Shown here piece by piece: positions 36,194 to 47,758 of a stretch of 51,754 bases of DNA (its first letter is position 1; each line of letters begins with the position of its first letter). The notes beneath the pieces are model-generated. The model worked only from the letters and a program-made list of their open reading frames with translations. It was not told the DNA's origin and ran no database searches. The translations under genes and the position numbers were made by a program. This DNA is from Tieghemiomyces parasiticus (Eukaryota > Kickxellomycota > Dimargaritomycetes > Dimargaritales > Dimargaritaceae). The DNA lies in assembly GCA_027575765.1 (NCBI GenBank), contig JANBPT010000238.1, positions 1 through 51,754 on the forward strand, in the 5' to 3' direction.

Positions 36194-36867
36194 GCTTCGG
36201 TCTTTACCACCCACCTGTATACTGTACCTCATTTTTCATTCTTGGCGCCCTGGCACCTTCTGCCCTGATCCAACAGATCCCCCACTTAACCCTGCCAAAA
36301 AGCTGGGCTATACCGCACGTTTCGGCCGAGCGTAAATATCCATATGCTGTACCACAATAAACGTAGCGTTCAACATGCAGAACTAGCACACCAAAGCTGC
36401 GCCGGTGTATGGATGGGCTTGGGGCGCGACCACTCACTGAGCTTGCTACGGCACCAGCGCCCACCGCGTGCTTAGTAGCATACTAGCTCCCGTGTTTTGA
36501 TCGGACAGTCCCCCCTCCCCGCATTCTGTCCAGTTAGCATCAAGTCGCGGGTACTCACCCCGGAGCGCGTTGGCTTCTGGTGTAGGGTTGCCAATTCACC
36601 TCACCCTTACCTCTCGCGGTCGTGGCGTGTCCCCCCCCCCGCAGTTGGAGACTCAGTGGACCACCTCAGCTCTTTTTTCCTCTGCATGTCTTGACGGTCA
36701 TTTGGTGTAGTCTAATTGCACAAGCCGCTTAACCTCTCTTTCTTGTACACATTGCAAGTAGTAGTCCCTGCACGCATAAAATCCCTCGGATTCCCCGTTA
36801 CCATTCACCAGTCTCCGCCACCCGGTTCCCTACTTACCTCTACACCAACGCACCGCACCTCACCGAT
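36194..36867. other. Tandem intergenic region between PITHD1 and the NASP-like gene
   Basis: 674 bp hold the PITHD1 3' end and the promoter of the histone chaperone. A 10 nt poly(C) run (36631-36640) sits about 230 bp before the ATG. The last 150 bp are C/T-rich. No gene was recognised. Confidence 0.45.
36356..36361 (+). terminator. AATAAA poly(A) signal for PITHD1
   Basis: An AATAAA hexamer lies 163 bp after the PITHD1 stop codon, the only exact match in that 3' region. Confidence 0.5.
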
Positions 36868-38416
36868 ATGATGTCTAGTGACAATCCGTCGAACGTAGAG
36901 GAGGCCCCTGGGTCCCAGTCGCCGGCACGCGCCTCCGGCAAGGCCCCCGCCGCCCTGGCCGACCAGAGCGATGCCTTGGACTTGTCACCAGAGGAGAAGA
37001 TCGTGCTGGACAATGCACACATCCTCATTCAGGAGGGAAAAAAGGCCTTCGCCCTGGACGATTTCGAGGCCGCCATCGACAGCTTTGGCGAGGCTTCCGG
37101 TCTACTGTAAGTGTCCCTGCCTTGTTCGGCCGCTTCACGGGCCCGACTCACGACTGTGCTGACGACTTCGCGTGCTCCGGTGCTTCTAGCACAGTTTGAC
37201 GCCACCAGTAACTAATTGATGTACATTCTTCTACTTGTTCTTTCCCACTGATACTTGCGCTGGTATATTTAGTGCAGCTGTATTTGACGAGGCCTCCTCG
37301 GTCGTCTACGCCGACGTACTCATCCTCTACGGCCGGGCCCTGCTTCAGAACGCTATCCAACACAGTGCCCTCATGGCCAGCGAGAAGCTGAAGGAGTCGG
37401 CGGCTCCACAAATGGACGGTAAGCTAACTTGGAGGCTGGCGCGTGTAGGGCCTTCTGTTTTAGATGCAGACCAGCCGCTAATAAAGCGAATTGCCCGAGG
37501 CATTGATCTACCGTCACTAACCCATATTTTTTTTTCCTCATTCGTCAATCCACATCCGGCGTTCCAATATGGGCCCTTAGAAGATAATGACACACCCGCG
37601 GGGCCCTCCAGCTGTAAGATCCACTTTGAGGGTGAACCGGACTTCCGGCAACTTGAAGAGGATCCCGAGGAAGAAGGGGATGCTGATGAAGTAGGGGACG
37701 GCGCGGCCGAACCCGGGGCCGACGAGGGCGAAGGGGACGAAGAGGAGGCCACCGACGATTTCTCGACCGCTTGGGAGGTGCTGGAGTTGGCGCGTCTGAT
37801 CTATTCCAAGCACACCTCCGAAGCCTACCGTTCCCGAGAGGCCGACATCATGCTCTTGCTGGGCGACGTGTCGCTCGAATCGGAGAACTTCGACCAGGCG
37901 GCTAAGGACTATCTCTCCGCCGCCAAGCTCAAGGCCGATCTGCCCGGGACGGCCCGGCGTGAACTGGCCGAATGTCACTACAAGATCGCCCTGGCCTATG
38001 AGTACGGGAACCGGTTCGCCGAGGCGATCCGCGAAGTGGACCAGGTAATCCAAATCCTAGAGACTTTGATCGCCGAGGGTGTGGCGGCCGCGTCCGAACT
38101 TCGCGAGTTGCTGGGCGAGGTGACGGCCAAGCGGGACGACCTTCGAGCCTCGTTGGCCAAGAAGGAAGCGGCAGACAGCGCCGGTGCGTCTTCCTCCTCG
38201 GGTATGACCGAAGCCCTGCTTAAAGCGGCCTTCGGTCCCAGCTACTCCGGCGAGCGGGCGGCCAACGCCCCTGTCAACGACATCACCTCATTGGTGCGAC
38301 CCAAGGCCGTGGCCGACCCGGGCAAGGTACCCGCCCACAAGCGGCCGGCCGATGACAGCACTGCGGAAGGTGAGTCGGCGGCGGGAAAGAAACCTCGTAC
38401 CGATGACTCGGCCTAG
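36868..38416 (+). CDS. NASP: NASP/Sim3/Hif1-type TPR histone H3 chaperone
   Basis: Three exons (36868-37106, 37273-37418, 37581-38416) encode 406 aa. The first TPR is AHILIQEGKKAFALDDFEAA with its continuation after the intron. The second (YADVLILYGRALLQNA) is interrupted by a long Glu/Asp-rich loop (about residues 140-190), the hallmark of this family. Then come the paired TPRs READIMLLLGDVSLESENFD and LAECHYKIALAYEYGNRFAEA that form the SHNi-TPR. The C-terminus has a bipartite nuclear signal (KRPADD and KKPR). Family members bind histone H3-H4. Fission yeast Sim3 delivers the centromeric variant CENP-A, and budding yeast Hif1 works with the Hat1 acetyltransferase. The second intron (162 bp) is a multiple of three and has no stop codon, so a version with 54 extra residues is possible. 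Two adjacent ATGs open the frame. Confidence 0.86.
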
Positions 38417-39518
38417 CCCACCTAAATTGATTGGCTCCGAATGGAACCTTGGATTGCCTGCTCAATGTCTTTTGGTCACATTTTCCGACATAGTGATATG
38501 ATATAGTTTGCCGTTCGCACTTTCTCCATCTCCTGGCTAAGTAGGGGCCAGCATCGGGCATCCCCCCACCTCTGTAATAAATTTATCCAACAGTCATCTG
38601 AGGCATGGCTTGGCGACGATGGGGAGGAAATTAGGTCATCGGTGACGTTTGGATTGAGTAATTGTGAGTAATACTGAACTAGGATTGATGTCTTTAATCG
38701 TCTATTACGACGGTACTACTCAGATATGCACAAACAGCGTATCGGCAAGCCTGGTAGGAGCGGGATTGGGAAGGGGTGATGCATGTGGTAAGAACAGTAG
38801 CCTGCTTAAAACGGGGTGTGCTGTCCAAGGGAGAAGATGGGGAAAATACCGAGCAAGTAATCAATCAAGAAGGATTGTAAGCAAGTGGACAGTAAGTGAG
38901 TCAGATATTGAAGTAATGCATTTAATGCACATACAGAATAAAGGCTTTGGCGGGCCGCTCATCCTGTATTTCCTTCGGATTCGGTTCCGGGAAACTGTCG
39001 GGTTCAGTGTGGTGCTTGGACTTGACACCCTCACATGGTGAAGCGTGGAACTAGCGTACCAAACGTAGGCTTAGAGTCGCTATGAATTCGCCCAGAGGAT
39101 GCCCACATTAAGGTACCTATCCCAGGTGTATTGTAAACCCACCAGCTACATGTGAGGAAAGTTCTCAGTATTTCTGTTTTCCCCTGGCCTTATTATTTGG
39201 ACTTTCTGGGGTTCAACGTGAGCCCCCCTTATTACAATAGTACAGTTTTGGTCCGCATGGCTGCGGACGTCCAACCTCTCTAGCCTTTGACGTCTAGTGC
39301 GACATGCTCAAATTTACAGAGTATGGTTGTAACAACGGTCATCATGTGCTTTTTGAAAGTCTATCCCGATCCACATGGTTGCGTTCTGAATTACGAACAG
39401 GAGAAGCACAGGTGCGGTTCAAAGTCGTCATCACTAGCCATATCAACGGGGTGCTCGTCTCATTTATTCTTCAGAGTTTGAAAGGGTGAGTAATTGTAGC
39501 TTCACCCTCTTGCTCTCT
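38417..39518. other. Convergent intergenic region between NASP-like and ZNHIT2 genes
   Basis: 1.1 kb between two 3' ends. Open frames reach 125 codons (38664-39041, plus) but have AT-ending codons and no recognisable domain. Apart from the NASP poly(A) signal nothing could be assigned. Confidence 0.45.
38576..38581 (+). terminator. AATAAA poly(A) signal for the NASP-like gene
   Basis: An AATAAA hexamer lies 160 bp after the stop codon, at a distance like that seen for PITHD1 and ACBP in this window. Confidence 0.5.
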
Positions 39519-42033
39519 TCAATCCGATTCCGCTCGGACTACAGATGATGCTTCCTCGGAGGGCACTGGGAGGACGTTGATAGTTGGAGCTCCACTCAAG
39601 GTCTGGCCTTCGCGACGTCGCCGGTCAATCTCAACACAGAGGCGGGCGTTTTCTTCATGCTCTGCTCGCGTACGGCGCAGAATCCATCGCAGTTGTCCGG
39701 TCAGCTGGTCCAAGATCCCGCAACGCTGTGATGCCTCAGCATCGGTCTCGCGGACGGGGTCGGCGGATGGGGCCCCGAAGACAGTTAACAGCTCTGCCAG
39801 GAGACCATCTTCTGTGGCGGTCGCTTCAGTCACAAGCGAGGATCCGGGTTCGGAGCTGTCGTTCGACGGTCTCTCAGCGCTCATGGACGTCCGTTGGGCC
39901 ATGGCACAGGCCGGGTCGTGGTCGAGCAGCATTTGAGTAAAAGACAGCAGAAAGAGCACCTTCTTGGCGCTGACGAAACACCTGTGAGCGGGCTTGGGCT
40001 TACCCTCGCCTGCCAGCCGCGCGTACCGTCGCTGGAAGAGGCGATGAAGGTCCGAAAGGGCAGCCAGCAGGTGGTGGGGCGTGGACAAGATGTCGATCGT
40101 ATCTTGGAGCAGAAATACATATAAGTCAGCCGGTAAATCACGCGACTCGTACTAGAGAGTGACCGATAAGACGTGGATGAAATTGTAAGGATGGGTAGGA
40201 CGGGTTAGTGGTAGGCATTAGGAAACTGCGATGGGGGGAATCGCTAGCCTTGGCGATCGACGACTGCCATTTGGAAAGCTCCGTATATCCTTTGCTGACT
40301 GGAATTCAGGCGGTATCACATGGCATTATTTACCTGGCGCATTTGCTCCAGATTGAGAAGGAGAGCCTCCTCACAGCTACCCGCGGGGTCGACGGTATGC
40401 TTGCTGAGCGTAGGTTCTATATTCCAGAATAAACGGACCACCTCGTCTTCGTCTGGAGTCCAATCACCGTTAAAATGCCGCTTAACATAGGTATAGGTGA
40501 AGCTGTCCGTGCCAAAAAGGGGGATAGTGGGAAAATCACCCGCGACGAGATCAATGAGGAAGGTGGGAGGGCGAAGAGTATAAGGTATGTTACAGCAGGG
40601 GATTTAGGGTGGGATGCAATCGGGGATAATATAGCATACTATACCGGAAGAGGGCCTAATAACGGCTCGGTATAACCTGGTGCACTACTTACACCGTAGA
40701 CGCCAAGCGGAACAGGATGCTAGGGTGGGGCGCTCTAGGCAGAAGTGACTTAAACGGTGGGATATCGGCCAGCGGCTCGGGAGGGCGTTGTAGGGTGGAG
40801 ACGGCGGAGTCCTCCGCCACGTCCTTTTCAACTACCAGCGGGACGGCACACTTCCACCAGGGTTTCCAGAGGAGCTCGCCAATGGAATTCGGGTCGGCGT
40901 GCTGGGGATCGAGATATTGCCGGTAAAAGTCCTTCTGCTCATCCTCTGTCAGCCGATCCCAAATCATCTCGAAAGAGGCACGGTCTGTGCGAGACAACCC
41001 GGGGGAAATACGTGCGAATGGATGAGCAGTGGCGGAGTGTGAGTGGTTAGACGGTGACAATCAAATGTACCGCAGGATGGGTGCTAACGGTCCACAAGCG
41101 GTCCAGGGTATTGCGTAAAGCGATGGGCACATACTGTCCGCTCGAGACGAAATCCGGGACGTTACCTAGGTCGAGATCCTCAAGTCGCTTGGACAATTCG
41201 CTCATGGGTTCGTCGGCGTCGGCATCTGATCGAAAAGAAAGGTCAAGTGGTATAAGGGTGGGCCAGGGTCAGTTCAGGTACATCAGAAAAGGTCAAAGTT
41301 ATACTGCACCGCCCGGAGCGGGGACCAGGGCGCGGCATTGCTTCAGGATGATGACTTACCGACCGCGTCCCAGATTTCGCCGTCAAATTCGGAAAGCCGC
41401 TTCAGGATCTCCATCATCCGCCGTTTCTCGTCCTCGTCGGCCCGCTCCTGCTGGAGCTGCTCAGTAGCCTGGGCGCGATAGAAGGTCTCCGTACACTGCC
41501 GATGATTCTGGTGGAGTATGGTGAGCGGTGTGATGGGTAGATTGAGCGGACTGGTCAGCAACAGATTGAAGTCGGGCCCCAGTCCCTGTATTAATGCCAG
41601 GCGTCCCTGGTCGCGGACCTAAACATGTGCCCACTGTGGAACTTCCGCGGCAGGCCGGTAGTTTACCTCGTGGCGATAGCAGGTAAGGGTGCAGTAGCGC
41701 AGGCTGCACTTGGGACAGGTATAGAGCGCGGTCTCCTCGTGGCAGCTGATCGTCGGGGCGTAGGAACCCCCGCGGTGAAAGGCAATAGGTGATGGAGGGC
41801 GAGGACGTATCTAGTGGCAAGTTAGCGCTGACCAGCAGTGTCAGTGCTAGTGGCCTCCACAGCGGATTCTAGTGTCTCAGGGCGGACCGACCAGACCAGG
41901 CTTATTACCCTTGTCTATCAGAACAGAACGACCGTTGGGACTGGCACTTTCCTTTGTGTCCTGTTACTCACATTTCACAGATTGCCGCGGGGACAGGGTC
42001 TGCCGGCCGCCCGGTGGGAGGCGTGGATGCCAT
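39519..42033 (-). CDS. ZNHIT2: HIT-type zinc-finger protein ZNHIT2
   Basis: Seven exons on the minus strand (42033-41972, 41745-41667, 41507-41360, 41225-41166, 40984-40693, 40502-40334, 40151-39519) encode 480 aa; human ZNHIT2 is 403. The zf-HIT domain is assembled across exons 1-3: C19-x2-C22, C31-x2-C34, C39, C43, H49 and C52 (ALYTCPKCSLRYC is the core). Further family blocks are ETFYRAQ, SFEMIWDRLTEDEQKDF leading to KPWWK, SILFRLASTVFTYTYVKRHFNGDW, CEEALLLNLEQMR, LLAALSDLHRLF and a basic SAKKVLFLL helix. In animals ZNHIT2 binds the R2TP co-chaperone through RUVBL1/2 and helps assemble the U5 snRNP. The exon 4 donor (gtaacg) is the weakest splice site. It is the only one I found that keeps both flanking conserved blocks in frame. 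Confidence 0.88.
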
Positions 42034-44207
42034 TAATCTTCGGATTCCGCTGGAAGGCGGCTGATAGGCGTGTTAAACAGTGGGAATAGGAGAATCGGCA
42101 AAGTGCACTAGTGTCCAGCATCGGACACTTCAAAATGCGGTAGGATAATGGGAGTTGGGCTGATGCGACCGACAGGGGTAGTGGAAAGACGGCCAAGTTC
42201 ACCAATCAGGTTGGACAATGCCGTTCTCCAACGAACTGTGGCCGATGTGGCCAGGTGCACAGGAATTATGCCTGCACCATTGCTGGACCGCAACAATAAT
42301 GGAGGGCCACAACTATCTAGAAGGGATCAGACGCATATCGAATAGTGGAGGTGAAATACCGCCCGGCCTTTTGTTGCCATAGCGTCTTCAAACTGCATGT
42401 TTGTCGATTATCGGCCAAGCTACTCGGCTGCTTAAATCATGCAAAGAGTGAAACAGATACCTGCAAACCCCAAAATAGTGGTCTGTATTTACTACGGAAT
42501 GATGGTTTCGGCCTCCTAACGCCCAGCCATGCGTTTGATAGTGAGCGTAATGACCGGTGTTATGAGGACAATCTACACACTTGGATCCCAGCTACCTAAC
42601 AGACTAGAATCAGCGAAGTAGGTCCTAATCGCCAGCCAAGCCGTCCGGATCTAACGGTGTGATGTTTCCTGTACGACATGTTGTCACTACGTTGCAGATG
42701 GCATGTACTAGTCGTACTGATGGGACAGGACGTGCAGGGCGAGGGTGGGGGGGGGGGCTCCGAGAGGTAAAGATATTGCCGACCAAGAAGGGTTGCGAGC
42801 GAGTTAGCCTAAGTATATATAAAACTAATATGTATATAAATCTACCTTAGCATATCTCCGGCAGACCCTCGCCTGTTGCGCTTAAACCCCAATGCGTCGT
42901 GCAGGGCAGTCGGGTCGAGCCCCCGTCCACATCAAATGGGTTCCCATTTCCGAGGCCCACAAATTTAATGAATGGACCACCAAAGACCGTATTCGTCACC
43001 ACAGGACTTCCGCACTTCCAACCTTCTCGGGTCGATTACTAACCTGGCACCCTTAAAGAGGAGGGGGTATTCTCCGCCTGCCGATTCTTCCAGTTTCCAG
43101 GGGGAGAGATGGGCTTGGCTTTACCTCGTCAGTTGATGCATGCATTGCCACGTTAGATCGACCACCCGCTGCAACCTACTACAAACAAGGATGCGGGCAC
43201 CGGCATTTAATCTGGCAGTCTACTAAGCTAGCCCTGGTGGTTACCTGGGCCGCCGGCTTCCGTAAACAACCCACGTTGCCTGAAGCACAGGCGGCGGGGA
43301 GCCTGGGCGCATACCCAAGGCGGGTGGCGGTGAATATAATTAATTGTGGGCGGTTTAGAGTGTAAAGCCCCGGGGTAGCCTGGGCTCCTCTTCGAGTGAT
43401 CAAACCTGTGGGCGCTGTGTGACGTCTCTACTTAAGGAGTGATACACCTCGTCATTTAGGACCTCAAACCGCAGAGGGCTCATGTTGCACAGACCGCTAG
43501 CATCGGCAGTATCGCAAGGATCCGGCAACTTCCGCAGGAATGAGCCGAAGGCGGCCGTTCCGTGTCTATGTACGATAGGGGATGTGTCGCAGTGAGAAAT
43601 CGATGCGGCATATGTGAAAGTCATGTATTGCATTCGCTCAATTTGGCGACGAACGCCACCCGTTCTCATGCACCTCAGATATGCCAATGTACGTACCCAG
43701 TCAGGAGTACGTAGAATACAGTCAGCTGGCGGCCGACTCGTCGTCCCTTGGCGTGGTGCTTGGTCATTAAGAGGCAATCCCACAACGCCCTCCGACACAG
43801 GGCCCCGGCCTTCCGCTACTCTACGCCTTATAGGGGATTCGATTGGTAGTGATCCTGTGGGGCTACGTCCAAGATACGAAATCTCCACCGCCCCCTTCTC
43901 ACAATAACATCCAAGGCGTAACCAGCGAATCCTGGCATTCTCTCTGGCACACCGGCCCGGAGGGCTGGGCAATAGTCGTCACCTATATAACCCATCGAGC
44001 TGTTAATCCCCACTTGATTTTCACCTTTTTACGGTATCTATTCTGGTCGGGGGATTTGTTTTTTGTTATATCTACCTTGGTTCTTGACAAAGCCCTACCC
44101 CCTCAGGTCAAACCGAACTTGGGATCACCTTTGAACCCGCCAGCCACTAACTTAACGTCCACCTCCCCCCAGCCTCTTACGTATCCCACAGTTAACAGCC
44201 ACTCAAC
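42034..44207. other. 2.2 kb divergent region between ZNHIT2 and glutamate-cysteine ligase
   Basis: Both promoters must lie here. The plus strand just before the ligase ATG is pyrimidine-rich. An 11 nt poly(G) run is at 42747-42757 and an AT-rich patch with TATATA at about 42812-42840. A 190-codon minus-strand frame (43400-43972) lacks an ATG at its end, coding bias and any domain I know, and is not annotated. No RNA gene was seen. Confidence 0.45.
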
Positions 44208-46399
44208 ATGGCCCAACTGCCCGTCGAACCGGACACGCGTGTCAGCTACGAGGACTGTCTCCCTTACCAACCAGTTTTACAACGAGCTGGTCTTTTGCAG
44301 TATCTCGCTCTCTGGCGCGATGGTCGTACCCGGGCGGATGATCCTCTGCTCTGGGGTGACGAGGTCGAGTATACTCTATTGCATGTGGATAAAGACACGG
44401 GCATGACTCGACTAAACTGCCGCCTACGTACTCTTGTCGCCGAGCTGAACGAGGCAGCCGCCGCGGATCACCCTCAGGGCGATAGTCCGCGTTCCATTTG
44501 GCATTATGAGGGGGGCCGGTATATGGTGGAGGGCACTCCCGGCAGCCCGTACGGGGACACGTTCACTGACCTACTGGCGGTTGAGGGTAACTTGCGATGC
44601 CGTCGCCGACTGCTCGAGTCGTTGTGCCATTCCGACGAGGCCTGTGTCACGCTAACTACCTTTCCGCGGCTGGGCGCATCCGATTTTATGATACCGTCTG
44701 GCGTTCTACCTTCTCAGCTCACCGGTAGCCATACCATCCCCGACTTAGCTATCACAGACCACCTGCGCTACCACCAGATTACAGAGAATGCAGCCAAACG
44801 CTGCGGTACGACCTGCATTCTTTGGGCGCCCATCTATCGGGACCTACGGACCCCGATAAACTTTATTGACCCTCTGCCGGCAACCATCACACCGGAAAAT
44901 CTCCGCCGTCTCTACCACATCCATCCGCCAGGTCCCCGGGACTGCGTGTACCTGGACAGCCTCTACTACGGCTTCGGTTCCTGTAGTCTGCAGGCCACAG
45001 TGCAGATGCCCAACCTGGCCCGCGCCCGTTACCTGTACGACCAATTATCCGTCCTAGCCCCCGTCCTACTATCCCTAACCGCGGCCGCGCCGGCCACCAA
45101 AGGGTACCTGTTGGAGACCGACACTCGCTGGCATTTTTTGCGCAGCGCTGGCGACGACCGCCGCCTCGACGAAATGATCGGCACTGCGAGCCGCGATTCA
45201 CCCACCACGGCCCCCTTCCGTCCGCGCTATGATTCAATCACCAACTATCTGGGGACCGACAATGACGACGCTGCGGACTCGGTGGCCCCCTACAACGACG
45301 TACCAGTCCGTTACGACCCGGACCACTACGCAACCTGTCGCCAGGCCGGCCTGGATCACTGGTATAGTGTGCACCTGGCCAGCATTTTCACCCGCGACCT
45401 GATGAGCGGTCGAAGGGAGTTCTTCCACGGTCAGGATGCCCCCGGAGCCACCGGCCTGAGTGACACCTTCACCGCGTCAGTCTGGCCCACCACGAAACTC
45501 AAACCGCCCTGCCCGCGAACGGGTGCCGGCTGGCGCGTTGAGTGCCGTCCCATGGAGCTCCAGTACACTGACAGCCAGAATGCTGCCCTGGCTGTTTTCG
45601 TCGTGCTGCTAGCCCGCGCAATCCTGCACGACGAACCCAACTTCTACGTGCCCATTTCCCATCTCGACGACAACATGGTCCGGGCCGCCCGCCGTGCTGC
45701 GGTAAGACAAGAAACCTTTTCTTTTCGCACTGGTCAGGACCATGAGGGTGCACCTGTCTACGAGCGGCTTAGCGTCAACGAGATCATCAACGGCCAGGTA
45801 AGTATGGCGGTGGTGGCGAGTGACCCCCGATTTGAGTATTAATGGTGGCTCGCGTTGGCGATTTCGGTATATATTGGGACCTCCCTTGTCGTTTACAAGC
45901 TCCCCACTAACCCTCCGGTCATCATCCCAACGTTTTCGACGTAACGTTGGCGGATTATTGGTGCACTCGACCGACCCCCCTCCCTCCTTCAGAGCGGCGG
46001 TTTCACAGGGCTCCTGCCCCTGATCCATACTTACCTTGACGGTCAGAACCTAGAGGCCGTCACACGTACAAAGATCAACAGACACCTGGCCCTCGTGGGC
46101 GATCGGGCGAGCGGTAAGTGTAGCGCGGCTGTGGTTTGCTTCGTATTGGCGAGAACACCATATCCTTTCTGTACCCTCTATGCCATCTCTAATGCCGCGG
46201 TGGCCGGACGTTGTTTACACCTACCCGTTTTCCAGGGAAATTGCCCACCTGTGCTGAGTGGATGCGCAGTTTTATCCAGCACCACCCTCAATATCATCAG
46301 GACTCGATCGTGTCGGCTCCGATCAACCACGACCTCATGATGGCCATTCTCCAAGACAATGGCGACAGTGCAACTACGGCTTTCGAAACGGCTGAATAA
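44208..46399 (+). CDS. GSH1: Glutamate-cysteine ligase (gamma-glutamylcysteine synthetase), catalytic subunit
   Basis: Three exons (44208-45797, 45993-46113, 46236-46399) encode 624 aa; human GCLC is 637. The enzyme joins glutamate and cysteine with ATP, the first and limiting step of glutathione synthesis, in the cytosol. The active-site opening LLWGDEVEY (residues 47-55) holds the metal-binding acidic residues. Other blocks are YHYEGGRYMVEGTPG-like IWHYEGGRYMVEGTPG, HLRYHQITENAAKRCG, IYRDLRTPINFIDPLP, YLDSLYYGFGSCSLQATVQ, ARYLYDQLSVLAP, RPRYDSITNYL, and WRVECRPMELQYTD. The C-terminus TCAEWMRSFIQHHPQYHQDS aligns with the end of eukaryotic GCL. Exon 2 (40 codons) supplies GLLPLIHTYL. There is no sign of a fused regulatory subunit. 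An ABCC pump in the same window could export glutathione conjugates, but the two are not neighbours. Confidence 0.97.
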
Positions 46400-46774
46400 T
46401 TGAGCCTTAATGCAGAGGCCATTGCATCGCTTTTCCTCCACCCGCATTTTTTGGTGGTATGTTATGGGAAATCCGCCATTGGCGGCCGTAACTTCTCATA
46501 GCACATTTTATCCTTAGGTTTTAATTTTTAATATTTAGTATGTTTCCGCTCTAAAGTGCTGCACTGGCCAAGCTGCAATCAAGCTACCCCCCCCCCTAAT
46601 GAGGCTCATCTAATAGTTACAGTTAAGTGCCCCCATTTCACCTCCCTGCGTTATGTAAAGTTATCAGTCAGTGAAGTCGAAAGCCGTGCAGGGTAGGCAA
46701 GACTTCCACTACTCCGCATTTTTTATTACCGATTCCATCCAAACTACACTGCCTTGAAGACAGAAGTGATCAGC
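46400..46774. other. Convergent intergenic region between GCL and EF-Ts genes
   Basis: 375 bp, AT-rich in the middle, with a 10 nt poly(C) run (46587-46596) and the EF-Ts poly(A) signal. No exact AATAAA was found for the ligase; an AT-rich ATTTTTAATATTTA stretch near 46525-46540 may serve. Confidence 0.45.
46722..46727 (-). terminator. AATAAA poly(A) signal for the EF-Ts gene
   Basis: On the minus strand an AATAAA lies 48 bp after the EF-Ts stop codon. Confidence 0.5.
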
Positions 46775-47758
46775 TCACAGTGCGAAACGTTCAAACCCCA
46801 GCACTTCTACATTGGCATTGTGCTCCTTGGCTAAAGCATCCAGGGCGGCCTGAACAGTGACGTCTTGGCCTAGCAGCGGCAGGTTTAGCAGAACGGCCTG
46901 ATCATCGGTCACCTGAGCGCGGGCGGCCTGTTCGGCAGTCAGGTAGCGCGGCCCGAAGCCCACCACCACTCGGGCCACGCGGCTCGCCAGGGCCTCAAAG
47001 GCGGGACGAACGTCGGCCGGGTCGGCAGCCCGGAACCGCATCCGGAGCAGAGCACCATACTTACCCGTCAGCGGGGTTTCCCCGCCGTGGCATGCGGCGG
47101 CGACCACGGGCTGCCAGGCGGCATCGGGGGAAGCCGATTCAGGGGTCTGGAGGGCCCGCCGCAGGATAATATTTTCCTTCAGCTTGCCAATAGCCTCCAC
47201 GATGCCTTCACGGACACTGGTGGACTCGGAGCCGTCACCCGCCAGGGGTAATTCGACCAGGCGGTCGATGGCAATCTCCGTCAAGGCCTCAGTGCCCGCG
47301 GGGGTACTTAGCGTGGCCGCTGTGGCGGCGATCCGGGTGGCCAAGGAACGGAAAATTTCGTTACGGGCCACAAAGTCCGTCTCGCAGCTCAGCTCAACCA
47401 GGCCACCTCGCGTTCCGACGCGGCCAGGCTCGCTGTCAGTATCAGACAGGGCCACAGCCGCAACGAGGCCGCAGTCAGCGGGCCGTTCGGCCAGTTTGGC
47501 CGCACTGGCGGCGCCACTGGTCACAGCGTCTTTGACCAGCCAGGCATGAGCCCGGGTGTAGTCATTTTCACACTGGGTGAGGGCCTCGCGGGCCTTGTTC
47601 ATAGGGACCTGGAGTTCCTTGCGCAGCTGAGCCACTAGCTTAACGTTGACTTTGAACGGCATGTTATCCCAGGCGGCCCGGCTGGAGTGCAGGGCACGGG
47701 AGGAGCCCGCACGGCCCATTTGGCCGACGAGGAAGCGAGAGGTCGCGGCGGCGAGCAT
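46775..47758 (-). CDS. TSFM: Mitochondrial translation elongation factor Ts
   Basis: A single exon of 327 aa. The first 30 residues are Arg/Ser/Ala-rich without acidic residues, a mitochondrial presequence. The mature protein starts around FKVNVKLVAQLRKELQVPMNKAREAL, the UBA-like N-terminal domain of EF-Ts. The key EF-Tu contact, GGLVELSCETDFVARN (T127-N133), is intact, followed by the dimerisation core and an LLRMRFRAAD segment. The protein reloads mitochondrial EF-Tu with GTP by displacing GDP. Budding yeast lacks a mitochondrial EF-Ts while fission yeast has one, so this again points away from Saccharomycotina. It is divergent from the TDA10-like gene, with 531 bp between starts. Confidence 0.96.
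   Translation of the reverse strand: MLAAATSRFLVGQMGRAGSSRALHSSRAAWDNMPFKVNVKLVAQLRKELQVPMNKAREALTQCENDYTRAHAWLVKDAVTSGAASAAKLAERPADCGLVAAVALSDTDSEPGRVGTRGGLVELSCETDFVARNEIFRSLATRIAATAATLSTPAGTEALTEIAIDRLVELPLAGDGSESTSVREGIVEAIGKLKENIILRRALQTPESASPDAAWQPVVAAACHGGETPLTGKYGALLRMRFRAADPADVRPAFEALASRVARVVVGFGPRYLTAEQAARAQVTDDQAVLLNLPLLGQDVTVQAALDALAKEHNANVEVLGFERFAL

Noticed and set aside
43400..43972. 190-codon minus-strand open frame between ZNHIT2 and GCL.
   Set aside because: No domain, no coding bias, and about one frame of this length is expected by chance in this much DNA.
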